DNA of 64,000 nucleotides, taken from positions 124,001 to 188,000 of the forward strand of contig JAGFZX010000002.1 of the NCBI GenBank assembly GCA_017889585.1, in the 5' to 3' direction. The notes beneath the pieces were generated by a model. The model did not search any database. It was not told the origin of the DNA and was given only the letters and a program-made list of their open reading frames with translations. The stretch comes from Bacillota bacterium (GTDB taxonomy: Bacteria > Bacillota > Negativicutes > DSM-13327). Each line of letters begins with the position of its first letter. The stretch's first letter is position 1. Positions 48,554 through 56,866 of this stretch are shown here, one piece after another. A program made the translations under genes and the position numbers.

Positions 48554-49687
48554 ATGAATAGTGCCTTATTAACAGAACGATCCTTCGCTGAAATCATAGC
48601 ATTTAACGGTGGACGGGTGTTTAGAGTGGGTGGGTGTGTCCGTGATCAGTTTATGGGAGTCAGTCCGAAAGATATTGATTTCAGCATAGTGGGTATGGTT
48701 AAGAAAAATTTCAAAATGATTTTCCCGGATGCCGAAGAGTATGGCAAGTCTTTTCCGGTTTTTCGACTGCCGATAGATGGCATAAAGTGTGAATTGGCTT
48801 TTGCGAGAACCGAGCGAAAAGTCGGTAGTGGTTATAAAGGTTTCAAAATATCATCCAACCCCAAAATAACTATTGAAGAAGATCTTTTCCGGCGCGATAC
48901 GACCGTGAATTCCATTGCTATGGATTGCTTAACTGGAGAGATTATCGATCCTTTTAACGGTATCCAGGACATTAATAACAAGATACTTAGAGCCACTAGC
49001 CAGCATTTTGTAGATGATCCAATACGTGCACTGCGTCTTGCTGGTCAATCAGCCCGGCTGGGCTTTACAATCCATCCTGAAACTTTAATTCTGGCAAGTA
49101 CTGTGGTGGATGAACTTAGAGATGAATCTGTTGAACGCATGCTCATTGAATTGACAAAAGTTTTGAATGAAGCTCAGAAACCGGGGACTTTTTTTCGAGT
49201 TCTGGCAGAAACAAAGTTATTGCAGGTGACCTTTCGAGAAATCTCAGATTTGTCGAAAGAAAACTTTGAAAGAGCAATGGTTGGTTTAGATGGAGTGGCG
49301 CAAGTTTCCAAAAATCTTAAAGTAAGATTTGCTGCTTTGGGGCTAGTATTGGATAGGGAAGCTTTATTAAACTGGGATAAAATAATGAGGTTACCAGCCG
49401 ATTGGCTTGATTCAGCAATTGCTGTGGGTAAATTCACAGCAATATTAGAAACTCCGAGTCCTGAAAAAATTGTAATGGCAATCAACAGCTTGCGGCGTGG
49501 TGCATTGAGTGTGGAGGAGTTTGATATGATTGCTAGGGGAGCAGGACTAAACCTACCTATACTGAGCACATTCAAAGCTGCGATGACTTTATCTCAGTAT
49601 GGTGATATGCCAGAGGATTTAAAAGGAAAAGAATTTGGTGAATGGTTAAGGAAGAAACATGTAGAGGTTATTGGGAAACTACTCTAG
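48554..49687 (+). CDS. CCA tRNA nucleotidyltransferase / poly(A) polymerase family protein
   Basis: A 377-residue class II nucleotidyltransferase. Head motif RVFRVGGCVRDQFMGVSPKD then DFSIVG (GG...RD, DxD-type with KDIDF), the EEDLFRRDTTVNSIAMD motif and the RNA-binding DDPIRALRLAGQSARLGFTI. It adds or repairs the CCA end of tRNA, or acts as a related polymerase. Length is shorter than full CCA enzymes with an HD domain, and I see no HD motif. GAGGGAGCG precedes ATG. Monocistronic with a strong terminator. Confidence 0.88.
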   Translation: MNSALLTERSFAEIIAFNGGRVFRVGGCVRDQFMGVSPKDIDFSIVGMVKKNFKMIFPDAEEYGKSFPVFRLPIDGIKCELAFARTERKVGSGYKGFKISSNPKITIEEDLFRRDTTVNSIAMDCLTGEIIDPFNGIQDINNKILRATSQHFVDDPIRALRLAGQSARLGFTIHPETLILASTVVDELRDESVERMLIELTKVLNEAQKPGTFFRVLAETKLLQVTFREISDLSKENFERAMVGLDGVAQVSKNLKVRFAALGLVLDREALLNWDKIMRLPADWLDSAIAVGKFTAILETPSPEKIVMAINSLRRGALSVEEFDMIARGAGLNLPILSTFKAAMTLSQYGDMPEDLKGKEFGEWLRKKHVEVIGKLL

Positions 49688-49689
49688 CT

Positions 49690-49743
49690 AAAAAGATCAG
49701 CATCTTATTAACTATTATCGTTAATGAGATGCTGATCTTTTTA
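49690..49743. terminator. Terminator between convergent CCA-transferase and M48 genes
   Basis: AAAAGATCAGCATCTTATTAAC and its complement (one mismatch) form a stem of about 22 bp followed by T residues. Positions 49690-49711 and 49720-49742. Confidence 0.85.
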
Positions 49744-49768
49744 TAATATTTAAATCAAATTATATAGA

Positions 49769-50851
49769 TTAGAATTGTTTATTGTTAATTTTATTAATTC
49801 GATTAGAGAGTTCTTCGGCACTAATGTCATTTTCTACTAGATTGGAAATTTTTTGGTTTCCTATGTACACAGCTCCGTCTTCGCCAACGATGGCAGTACC
49901 GATATCGATATTGTGGTAGGCTCTGGCAAGGTTCCCGGCAATTATATATGTTCGCTCTTCGGCAAGATAGTTATTCGTTTTGACTGGCGTTAGTACTTCT
50001 TGATCATCAATCATGATGGTCTTGTCATTTTTAACCCTTACATGATTATTACTGTATGTAGTCAATTTGGTTGAAAAATTATTTACTCGATCACTGGCTT
50101 TGGGATGATTATTAGGATTGACTACTTTGGCTAATCCTTCGTGATGTAATTCACCGTATATTGAACGCATTTTTACCATGGCAGCTGCTGCTCCCCCTGG
50201 GTTAAAGCCTGCTGCTACCGCGTAATCAAAGCCGAGATTATCAGCCTCCCACTCTTGTCCCATGGTGAACATTTCATTATTAATATAATTCGAACCGATG
50301 GTTGATAGGATATAACTGGTGTTATTTTGATTATTCGCTAAAAACAGGTCAACAGCGAATCCGAGGCTTATGCCTTTTGTAATACCTGTAACCACATGCT
50401 TTTCTTCTCCATGACCTATTTCATGGCTTATGACAACCGCCAGTTCATCATCATCAAGACTATCTAATGTACCTTTATTAATGCTAATAACATGTCCTAA
50501 TGTACAAAAAGCGTTAAATTCTTTTTTAGGATTGGGATAAATAGCATAATTAGCTCTAATCAGCCCTGAGGTTTTAAGTCGATTTTCTATAAGGTTTATA
50601 CGTTGTTTGGCTTCTTCGTTATCATATACGCCAGTCCGCTTCTGGGTGCTTGCGAGACTTTCTTTCTGTCCTTTATCATTGACATTATTATAGTAAGCAG
50701 TGATTAGTGAAACAGCTGCTGCGGAATAAAGTAATTTTTCTACAAAACTGGCTGCTTCTGCTTTTTTAGTTTGTGCAAGCGGCATGATGAGTAAGCAAAC
50801 AGATAATGAAAGTATCATTGATTTATTAAATAGTATTTTTACTAACAACAT
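49769..50851 (-). CDS. Exported M48-family metallopeptidase
   Basis: A 360-residue protein: signal peptide (LFNKSMILSLSVCLLIMPLA, cleavage near KAEAAS), then an M48 domain with the zinc motif VVISHEIGHGEEKHV and the downstream Glu ligand in EWEADNLGFDYAVAAGF. The C-terminal 90 residues (NYLAEERTYIIAGNLARAYH, VGEDGAVYIGNQ) are extra and resemble a small regulatory or binding part. In diderm Firmicutes such enzymes act in the periplasm, comparable to BepA/LoiP. ATG at 50851 follows TATGGAGGGATTT on the minus strand. Confidence 0.88.
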   Translation of the reverse strand: MLLVKILFNKSMILSLSVCLLIMPLAQTKKAEAASFVEKLLYSAAAVSLITAYYNNVNDKGQKESLASTQKRTGVYDNEEAKQRINLIENRLKTSGLIRANYAIYPNPKKEFNAFCTLGHVISINKGTLDSLDDDELAVVISHEIGHGEEKHVVTGITKGISLGFAVDLFLANNQNNTSYILSTIGSNYINNEMFTMGQEWEADNLGFDYAVAAGFNPGGAAAAMVKMRSIYGELHHEGLAKVVNPNNHPKASDRVNNFSTKLTTYSNNHVRVKNDKTIMIDDQEVLTPVKTNNYLAEERTYIIAGNLARAYHNIDIGTAIVGEDGAVYIGNQKISNLVENDISAEELSNRINKINNKQF

Positions 50852-50901
50852 AAATCCCTCCATATTCTGATATGATTAAATGTTAAAACTATAGTAATTT
50901 A

Positions 50902-50930
50902 ATCATATAGAATCTGAATATTTTAGTCAA
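50902..50930 (-). promoter_or_regulatory. Promoter of the M48 gene
   Basis: On the minus strand TTGACT (50930-50925), 17 bases and TATGAT (50907-50902), about 50 bases before the ATG. Confidence 0.65.
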
Positions 50931-50956
50931 GCAATGGGGTTAGTTACCTGCAGGGA

Positions 50957-51142
50957 CTACAAAAGCCGTTGCAAAATAGCAACGGTTTTCGTCAAGTTAA
51001 TAGATTTAATATAAAATGCGTAAAATTCCATATTGCTACTAATATGTTTTTTGTATGCGATGTCGCCAGAATTTTCAGTGGAAGGAGTAGACTCAAGATT
51101 TGATTTGAGTATGGTGCCCATTAACATATAAGTGTAGGCCAT
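50957..51142 (-). pseudogene. Fragment of a beta-barrel outer-membrane protein gene
   Basis: The frame contains STPSTENSGDIAYKKHISSN then MEFYAFYIKSINL, which align with STPSTEIFGGIAYKQQISNN and IESYASYLKSTNV of the intact barrel gene at 54083-54712. Only about 45 of 209 residues are left; signal peptide and C-terminal strand are missing. The end runs into a terminator hairpin at 50959-50990. It is a decayed tandem-type paralogue 3 kb from the intact copy. Confidence 0.75.
50959..50990 (-). terminator. Terminator behind the barrel fragment
   Basis: AAAGCCGTTGC and GCAACGGTTTT pair around AAAATA; T-run on the minus strand. Confidence 0.7.
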
Positions 51143-51265
51143 TAATAATGAACCAATTCCCTTATTTAAGAGCTATCTACGTCTATTTAATGAGTTGTTT
51201 GTAATCGAAATTATAAAGTAAGAAATATTACCAAATTACAAAAAAATACTGCTTTTTTCTGTTGT

Positions 51266-51492
51266 TTAAATTCCTTTATAGATGGCTCCATTTGGGCAAA
51301 TTTTAGCACATTCTCCACAATCACTACATTTTTCAGTAATTACATATTGAGTTGACTCTCGATTATTGCTCCCGCAGGACAACCGTGAGCTCCACATTGA
51401 ATGTAGCATGAATGCCCATCGCAGCCTAGCGTCATTCCGCAACCTGGTGCACAAGTGCCGCATTTAATACATTGATCACTAATAATATACAT
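51266..51492 (-). pseudogene. Frameshifted 2[4Fe-4S]-type ferredoxin
   Basis: From ATG 51492 one frame reads MYIISDQCIKCGTCAPGCGM, a Cys-rich stretch (LGCDGHSCYIQCGAHGCPAG) and stops at a TAA after AIIESQLNM. The other frame carries the second cluster, STQYVITEKCSDCGECAKIC then PNGAIYKGI, ending at 51266. Joined, they would give a ferredoxin with a Cys-rich insert of about 20 residues after the first cluster. One frameshift near 51360 separates the halves; sequencing error is the alternative. GGAAGTG precedes the start. Confidence 0.7.
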
Positions 51493-51524
51493 ATTTTTTC
51501 ACTTCCTTTTTTATTTTTAGTCTG

Positions 51525-51641
51525 TTAAACTAAGGCGCTTAATGCCCCAATAGCTAGTTTGGTATTATGAAAGAGATTAATTTTTCGTCGTAAAAGACCA
51601 ATCTCGCTAGGGTCTGCTGGAATGTCTAATTGTTTGTCCAT
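51525..51641 (-). pseudogene. Short open frame, possible gene remnant
   Basis: Thirty-eight residues (MDKQLDIPADPSEIGLLRRK, INLFHNTKLAIGALSALV) without a ribosome-binding site. An overlapping frame upstream reads MKIANAKAMAEHGQ. I do not recognise either. Together they suggest a decayed gene between the ferredoxin and DUF134, where P-loop or NifX-like genes often lie; that link is a guess. Confidence 0.25.
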
Positions 51642-51923
51642 GTTCTGCCATGGCTTTAGCATTTGCTATTTTCATAACAACGTTAGACAGATACTCTCAT
51701 TAGAATAGAATACTAAATAACCTTTGTTTTAGTATTCTATCTTCAATACTAGGCCGTAATGTATGATTGTATAAAGTTATATAAGTTGAATTACATATTA
51801 TAAATAGCAATCAATAGTAAGGAGATGTTGAGGAGTGTTACGCGGGAAGCGAGTGTGCCTTATATCTCTTTACTGACATTATAGATGTAATTTATTTAAT
51901 GCATTCTATATTGGCAAAATATA

Positions 51924-52358
51924 TTAATTCGTGTCACGATTTGCAGTCGATTTTTGACAAGCAGGATAGGATAAATTATGACAACACTCTCCTGTTCCTT
52001 GAGGCAAGGTACATTTGTGAATACAGGTAAGGCAGAAACAATGACGTAGGTCTGTTTGGCATTGATGAGCAATACGAATTCTACCGCCATCTACACGTAG
52101 TGCTTGCCCATGCCATAAGGCAGTAGCTATTTTTTGATGAGTCATATTGACAATGCGATGGAAAGTGGGGCGTGATATTTCCATACTGGCAGCAGAGGAC
52201 GCCTGGTCTAGATGTTCAATATTTGCTAAGCGAGTAGCTTCCATTTCTTCAATAGATAATATCATTTCATCGACTTCATGCAAAGGAACACCTACGAGTT
52301 TGTAATGAGTGAGAAGAGGTAATTTTTCAACTCGACGCTCTTTATGTGGACGAACCAT
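51924..52358 (-). CDS. DUF134 (UPF0251) DNA-binding-type protein
   Basis: A 144-residue protein. Residues 1-100 are DUF134: MVRPHKERRVEKLPLLTHYK, EMEATRLANIEHLDQASSAA and a sigma-4-like helix-turn-helix (MEISRPTFHRIVNMTHQKIA, ALWHGQALRV). The C-terminal 45 residues have seven Cys and several His (CQTDLRHCFCLTCIHKC, GECCHN), a likely metal or Fe-S site. DUF134 genes are commonly next to ferredoxins and dinitrogenase-cofactor-like genes, consistent with the broken ferredoxin here. GAAGGGAGC precedes ATG on the minus strand. Confidence 0.88.
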   Translation of the reverse strand: MVRPHKERRVEKLPLLTHYKLVGVPLHEVDEMILSIEEMEATRLANIEHLDQASSAASMEISRPTFHRIVNMTHQKIATALWHGQALRVDGGRIRIAHQCQTDLRHCFCLTCIHKCTLPQGTGECCHNLSYPACQKSTANRDTN

Positions 52359-52395
52359 AATGCTCCCTTCAGATTATGAAATATATTTTATAATG

Positions 52396-52424
52396 AATAT
52401 ATAACGATAGAATTCCATTGTCAA
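52396..52424 (-). promoter_or_regulatory. Promoter of the DUF134 gene
   Basis: Minus-strand TTGACA (52424-52419), 17 bases, TATATT (52401-52396); start codon 38 bases further. Confidence 0.75.
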
Positions 52425-52573
52425 GAGAAATTATCCATTTTTAGGAATGAAGTAAGAAGTGGAATAAGTCGACTATTCGTACATGCATTTTCTTAGCTCG
52501 TATCTTTCTATCAAGAAAGTGGGACAGGTATTAAAAAATATCACTCAAGTATGTAATGTAAGGGTAATTACCA

Positions 52574-52735
52574 ATGAATACAATCAGTAGTATTAATGAA
52601 GGATCTTGCTCTTATTGCCATAAAGTTCATTTTTCTAAAATACAATTTCGTTACATGAGTAGTATTTCTCTTGTAGCTGTTGCGGAAAAAGTATATAGTG
52701 TAGTTGAGACATACTGTACAATTTTCACACAATAA
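52574..52735 (+). CDS. Possible small Cys-containing peptide upstream of fmdE
   Basis: A 53-residue open frame (MNTISSINEGSCSYCHKVHF at the start) with a C-x2-C-H element and no recognised family. Only a weak AAGGG stands upstream. It ends 20 bases before the FmdE gene. It may be a leader, a remnant or chance. Confidence 0.25.
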   Translation: MNTISSINEGSCSYCHKVHFSKIQFRYMSSISLVAVAEKVYSVVETYCTIFTQ

Positions 52736-52755
52736 GTAATTTTAGGGAGGGTATT

Positions 52756-53280
52756 ATGGATATGCAGCAATGGGAGAAATGTGTAGAATTTCATGGACAT
52801 GAGTGCCCAGGTTTAGCTATTGGCTTCAAAGTTTGTGAAGCTGCGATAGAAAGACTGGGGATTACATTTTCGTCAGATGAAGAAGTGGTGTGTGTAACAG
52901 AAAACGATGCCTGCGGTGTGGATGCTGTCCAGGTAATCATGGGCTGTAGCATTGGTAAGGGCAATCTTTTACACCGTAATACAGGAAAACAAGCATTCAG
53001 TTTCTTTAATAGAGGCACTGGAGCGAGTGTTCGACTGGTACTAAAGCCATTGAATGGTGAAATGGATCGAAAACAACGTCAAGAATACTTACTCAATACA
53101 CAAGCTTCTGAACTATTTGAGTTTAAGAAACCTCACTTTTCATTGCCAGAAGAAGCAAGAATTTTTACAACTATTATTTGTGAAAAATGCGGGGAGGGAG
53201 CTCCAGAACATAAAATTAGATTTCAGGAGGGAAAAAAAGTCTGTTGTGATTGTTTCGTTGACTATCAGAGAGGATGGTAA
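52756..53280 (+). CDS. FmdE family protein (formylmethanofuran dehydrogenase subunit E-like)
   Basis: A 174-residue protein. The FmdE domain is clear: CVEFHGHECPGLAIGFKVCE, ENDACGVDAVQVIMGCSIGK and GNLLHRNTGKQAFSFFNRGT, with His and Cys for metal binding. A C-terminal zinc finger (CEKCGEGAPEHKIRFQEGKK, VCCDC) follows. In non-methanogens the family is linked to molybdenum/tungsten enzymes and metal handling, not methanogenesis. TTAGGGAGGG precedes ATG. Confidence 0.92.
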   Translation: MDMQQWEKCVEFHGHECPGLAIGFKVCEAAIERLGITFSSDEEVVCVTENDACGVDAVQVIMGCSIGKGNLLHRNTGKQAFSFFNRGTGASVRLVLKPLNGEMDRKQRQEYLLNTQASELFEFKKPHFSLPEEARIFTTIICEKCGEGAPEHKIRFQEGKKVCCDCFVDYQRGW

Positions 53281-53299
53281 ATAAGTTTTTTTCATAAGA

Positions 53300-53343
53300 A
53301 AAAGCCGTTTTTCCATACATTAAGTTAAGGAAAACGGCTTTTC
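53300..53343. terminator. Terminator after fmdE
   Basis: AAAAGCCGTTTTTCC pairs with GGAAAACGGCTTTT around a 14-base loop. Confidence 0.8.
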
Positions 53344-53419
53344 TTGCAGTCAAACTTGTAATCTGCATAGACCTCATTATTGCTGATTTAGCGTAAGCTT
53401 TGGAAAAACAGAAAGATGG

Positions 53420-53728
53420 TTAATACTTGTTTCTGATTTCCTCATATTGATTAATTAAAGTATATACAGCCTTCTTGTCGAGAGCATTAATGACATTCGT
53501 TATAAAATTTTCCATTGCCGTTTTATCACTTTCGTCTACTTTCTTCGAGCCACCAAATATACGATTATTAAATATTGTCATGGCATGAGCTACTGCAACT
53601 TTTGTCTCTTCTAAACTTCCTGGCTCAAATACATCTGTAGCTACAAGAGCGGCCAAATCACTACATCTGCCTTTATTAAATGCGCTCTTAATAAACAGTT
53701 CATAGGTCAAATTATCGTCAATACTCAT
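53420..53728 (-). CDS. Hypothetical helical protein
   Basis: A 102-residue soluble, all-helical protein (LTYELFIKSAFNKGRCSDLA, EETKVAVAHAMTIFNNRIFG, ENFITNVINALDKKAVYTLI) with no signal peptide and no recognised motif. AAAGGGAGAA stands upstream on the minus strand. It is alone between two terminator regions. Confidence 0.65.
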   Translation of the reverse strand: MSIDDNLTYELFIKSAFNKGRCSDLAALVATDVFEPGSLEETKVAVAHAMTIFNNRIFGGSKKVDESDKTAMENFITNVINALDKKAVYTLINQYEEIRNKY

Positions 53729-54012
53729 ATCTTGCTATTCTCCCTTTTTGTCCTTTTTATCCCTTTTTATAGTACTATTCAATAAAATTATATAAAAACC
53801 TTCAATAATATAAAAAATTATATTACCTTAAAGTAAAAGAATACTTTAGCGGAAAATGACGGGGCTGGGCTTAGAGAACATACCGCGGTTTTGGGGGGGA
53901 TCGAATTTAAATCGACGGTGATGAGTTTTCTTCCTATAAATTTAATAGAACTATAAACATCCTGAGCGTAAAATGAATAATGAAAAAACTACAGTTACAT
54001 TATAGCTAACAG
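53729..54012. other. Intergenic region without a recognisable gene
   Basis: About 280 bases, mostly AT-rich, with a short GC-rich stretch near 53855-53905 (GACGGGGCTGGGC, CCGCGG, a run of seven G). I see no open frame with a start signal and no clear hairpin apart from the terminator that begins at 54013. Confidence 0.4.
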
Positions 54013-54072
54013 ACTGTAGACAAAAGGGATTCTCAAAACCGTTATGGTTTGAGAATCCCTTTTGTCTACAGT
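54013..54072 (-). terminator. Very long terminator of the beta-barrel gene
   Basis: A stem of about 27 bp (54013-54040 with 54046-54072) containing GACAAAAGGGATTCTCAAA and its complement, five-base loop. It follows the minus-strand barrel gene. Confidence 0.85.
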
Positions 54073-54082
54073 TTGCAAATTG

Positions 54083-54712
54083 TTAAAATTTATGATTTAC
54101 ACCATAGGATATACCTTTAGACTCGATATTATTGCTTGCTCCGCTGTTTTTATAGTTATGATAGCCAAGATCTAAAGATGTAGCCTTTCCAAGGTTGTAG
54201 ATTAGACCAGCTTTCCAATCTTTCACATTAGTTGATTTGAGATAAGATGCATAGCTTTCAATATTGTTACTAATCTGTTGCTTATACGCGATGCCGCCGA
54301 AAATTTCAGTGGAAGGAGTAGAGCCAAGAGATGATAGAAGCTCTGATTTTATACTGCCTGCTGAAACTGCGAGAATATTATTCACTTTATACTGAAGTCC
54401 AATTGTTGTTGAATCAAACTTGATACCACTGACAGTTTGATAGCCAGAAGTAGTATAAACGTTGAAATTTTGCGGATTGGAGCTGAGGTAGTCGCCGGTA
54501 ATAGCAAGTTTGTTACTGAGACCATAAGCTAATTGATATTCATTGGCATTTAAGGTTCCCAGGTCGCCAAAGGTATTTGTTTTGGTTTGCAAATTGCCGT
54601 ACGAGTATCCAAATTGTGTCTGGCCGGATACTAAGTCCAATGCAGGAGTTGCTGCAAAAGCTGTGCTAGCTAAAGATAACAATGCAAGTGTTGTAGTGAG
54701 AGCCTTTTTCAC
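54083..54712 (-). CDS. Outer-membrane beta-barrel protein
   Basis: A 209-residue exported protein. Signal peptide MKKALTTTLALLSLASTAFA, then alternating amphipathic strands (TQFGYSYGNLQTK, YQLAYGLSNKLAITGDYL, TTIGLQYKVNNILAVSAGSI, WKAGLIYNLGKATSLDLGYH) and a last strand SYGVNHKF ending in Phe, the usual BAM recognition end. It implies a true outer membrane, as in Negativicutes. GTG 54712 follows GGAGAGGAG. A fragment of a paralogue is at 50957-51142. Transport role unknown. Confidence 0.85.
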   Translation of the reverse strand: MKKALTTTLALLSLASTAFAATPALDLVSGQTQFGYSYGNLQTKTNTFGDLGTLNANEYQLAYGLSNKLAITGDYLSSNPQNFNVYTTSGYQTVSGIKFDSTTIGLQYKVNNILAVSAGSIKSELLSSLGSTPSTEIFGGIAYKQQISNNIESYASYLKSTNVKDWKAGLIYNLGKATSLDLGYHNYKNSGASNNIESKGISYGVNHKF

Positions 54713-55101
54713 GATTATTTCTCCTCTCCAAAATTGAAATGAAACAAACAGACATAGTTATAAAATATGGGTAATTAAAGTTAGGTGTTGTTGATTGAGT
54801 ATATAGATAATATATCTGATTTATTTTAGAATTTCTTTAGAAAAAAAGCTGATATAATTTGCTACAGATTTTAAATTTAACCACATTAGGTATTTTGCGC
54901 AATTGTCATAATTTTGTCATAAGTATATGCAATACTAAGATTATCTAGTAAAGAATTGGAAAATTAAATCTAAAATATAAGTTAAAGCTCTTTATTCGAG
55001 ATAATAAGTTCTTATTTCAATAATAGTAGGCAATAGTTGTGCAAACAAATATTGTCTACTATTATTGAAATATTTGAAATTGCTTTTTAGGGCGGCTTCA
55101 A
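54713..55101. other. Intergenic region with a 22-bp inverted repeat
   Basis: No gene seen. The left part must contain the barrel-gene promoter, which I cannot place. The right part contains the long palindrome described at 55014-55071. Confidence 0.5.
55014..55071. repeat. 22-bp inverted repeat with 14-nt loop
   Basis: ATTTCAATAATAGTAGGCAATA (in two arms, 55014-55035 and 55050-55071) pairs with one G-U. It stands 30 bases before the dead MarR gene. It could be an old operator for that regulator or a terminator. Confidence 0.7.
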
Positions 55102-55568
55102 ATGAAAGAAAAACACTACATAGGAAAGTAGATAGCTTGTTTATACTAAATTGGGCAATCCTTCTTTGATCAATATTTTGATGAGTACGGTATTGGTCTT
55201 GGTCATTATTCGTGTTTTCTTTGTCTTTTTCAGGAGGATGGCATTACTCAAGATTGCATCAGCAAATTTATGAATACTGATAAGTTCACTACGAATCGAT
55301 CTATTACGAGATTAGAGGAATTAGGATATGTGGAAAGACATGTTGATCTTGATGATCGGCGGGCTTATAATATTTATCTACGGGAAAAGGCAGAAAAATT
55401 GAATCCAAAGTAAGGAAAATACTTAAAAAGTGGGCGGAATTAATCACTGATGGATTTACACCTGCTGAAGCTAAAAATGCTTATGATCTTATAGAAAGAA
55501 TGGCTCTGAATACCATTGATCATAAAGCAAGGGTGAATAATGAGGGAAAATACAGAGAGGTGAAAAAA
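55102..55568 (+). pseudogene. Inactivated MarR-family regulator
   Basis: From ATG 55102 the frame reads a MarR protein with two in-frame stops (TAG 55129-55131, TAA 55147-55149), then FDQYFDEYGIGLGHYSC, the helix-turn-helix part TDKFTTNRSITRLEELGYVE and the wing DLDDRRAYNIYLREKAEKL. It stops at TAA 55411-55413, but the C-terminal helix (VRKILKKWAELITDGFTPAE, AKNAYDLIERM) goes on in another frame, which runs open into the following pump gene. Two stops and a frameshift make it non-functional. It was probably the local repressor of the RND operon. Confidence 0.85.
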
Positions 55569-56828
55569 GTGAATGAGACAAGAAATTTGAAACAGCATTT
55601 GTTAAGAGAAGGTAATAAAGCAAAAATATTGATTGCCATTGGGATTATGGTCGTACTCATAGCTGCTTTTTATGGTTTTAAGTCCAAAACTGTTGTCAAA
55701 GGACAACGTGCAGGAGAGTTAAAGCCAGCAGTTGATGTTCTAACTGTAGAGCGTAAGGATATGATAAAGAATATTGGTTTGACAGGTCAAACCGTTCCTG
55801 TATCCCAGGTGGATATTGTGGCAAAATATACTGGCAAAATTACGCAGGTTAATGTTGATTTAGGACAAAGTGTATCGCAAGGTCAGGATTTAATTATCCA
55901 GGATATGAGTGATGTGAATATATTGTTAGCTCAGAACGGAGCTAGTCTTCGTCAAGCTAACGCTGATGCTCTCGAAAGCAATGCAAACTTTGAAGCAAGT
56001 TATCAAAAAGCCCAAGCTGATTATCAGCATAGTGTGACTAATTATCAACGTTATAGAACCTTATATGATCAAGGAGCTATATCAAAAGAAGCTTTAGATA
56101 ATTCTGAGCAACAAGTGACTACGGCGCGCGCTTCTCTTGACACTTGGTCAAAACAAATGGCTTCTGGAAGTGCTGCAACTGTGATGTCAAAACGAGCTGT
56201 GAGTGATAAAGCACAAAGTGCTATTGACGCACTGCAAAATCAAAAAAATGACTTGGTTTTGCGTGCACCTAGAAATGGTGTTATCGGCTTTCGGCAAGCA
56301 GAAGTAGGAGCGATGGCGCAGGCTGGGCAAAAACTACTATCAATCGTCGATAATAGCAATATCTTTATCGATTGTTCGGTATCAGAACAAGACATTGGGC
56401 AAATTGCCCTAGGAATGCCTACGACTGTTTCTGTTGAGTCCCTTGGTAAATTTTATACTGGTAAGATTATTTATATTAGTCCGGCAATGGATACTAAGAC
56501 ACAAACCTTTACTATTCGGATTGCTCTTGATAACCCTGACAATAGTATTAAAACTGGGATGTTTGCAAGGACAAATATTAATGTAATTTTAAGGCCGCAA
56601 ACCTTATTCATTCCCAAAGAAGCTGTATTTTCCCTAAACGGTTCAGATCGGATTTTTGTCGTTGATGGCAATAATCAAGTTACTGAACGTGTTGTGAAAT
56701 TGGGATTACGTAATGACAAAAGTGTGGAAATTCTTAGCGGAATTAATGATGGTGAACAAGTGTCAGTGACTAATTTGGCGCGTCTTAAAACTGGAGTTAC
56801 CATTGTGCCAAACATGATTTCTCAATAA
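55569..56828 (+). CDS. RND efflux periplasmic adaptor (HlyD/MFP family)
   Basis: A 419-residue membrane fusion protein. An N-terminal membrane anchor (AKILIAIGIMVVLIAAFYGF) is followed by the lipoyl/beta-barrel part (VSQVDIVAKYTGKITQVNVD), a coiled-coil hairpin (about residues 105-205, ANADALESNANFEASYQKAQ) and NGVIGFRQAEVGAMAQAGQK. GTG 55569 is chosen because GAGAGGTG lies about eight bases upstream; the frame opens back into the MarR remnant (55500). It links the inner-membrane pump to an outer-membrane channel. No TolC-type gene is adjacent. Confidence 0.92.
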   Translation: MNETRNLKQHLLREGNKAKILIAIGIMVVLIAAFYGFKSKTVVKGQRAGELKPAVDVLTVERKDMIKNIGLTGQTVPVSQVDIVAKYTGKITQVNVDLGQSVSQGQDLIIQDMSDVNILLAQNGASLRQANADALESNANFEASYQKAQADYQHSVTNYQRYRTLYDQGAISKEALDNSEQQVTTARASLDTWSKQMASGSAATVMSKRAVSDKAQSAIDALQNQKNDLVLRAPRNGVIGFRQAEVGAMAQAGQKLLSIVDNSNIFIDCSVSEQDIGQIALGMPTTVSVESLGKFYTGKIIYISPAMDTKTQTFTIRIALDNPDNSIKTGMFARTNINVILRPQTLFIPKEAVFSLNGSDRIFVVDGNNQVTERVVKLGLRNDKSVEILSGINDGEQVSVTNLARLKTGVTIVPNMISQ

Positions 56829-56866
56829 TTAATATAGCTTAATTTTGGTCAAGGGTAGGTGTTACA

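Noticed and set aside
52756-53280. Methanogenesis function from the FmdE domain
   Set aside because: The domain is common in anaerobic bacteria; no other formylmethanofuran dehydrogenase gene is present.
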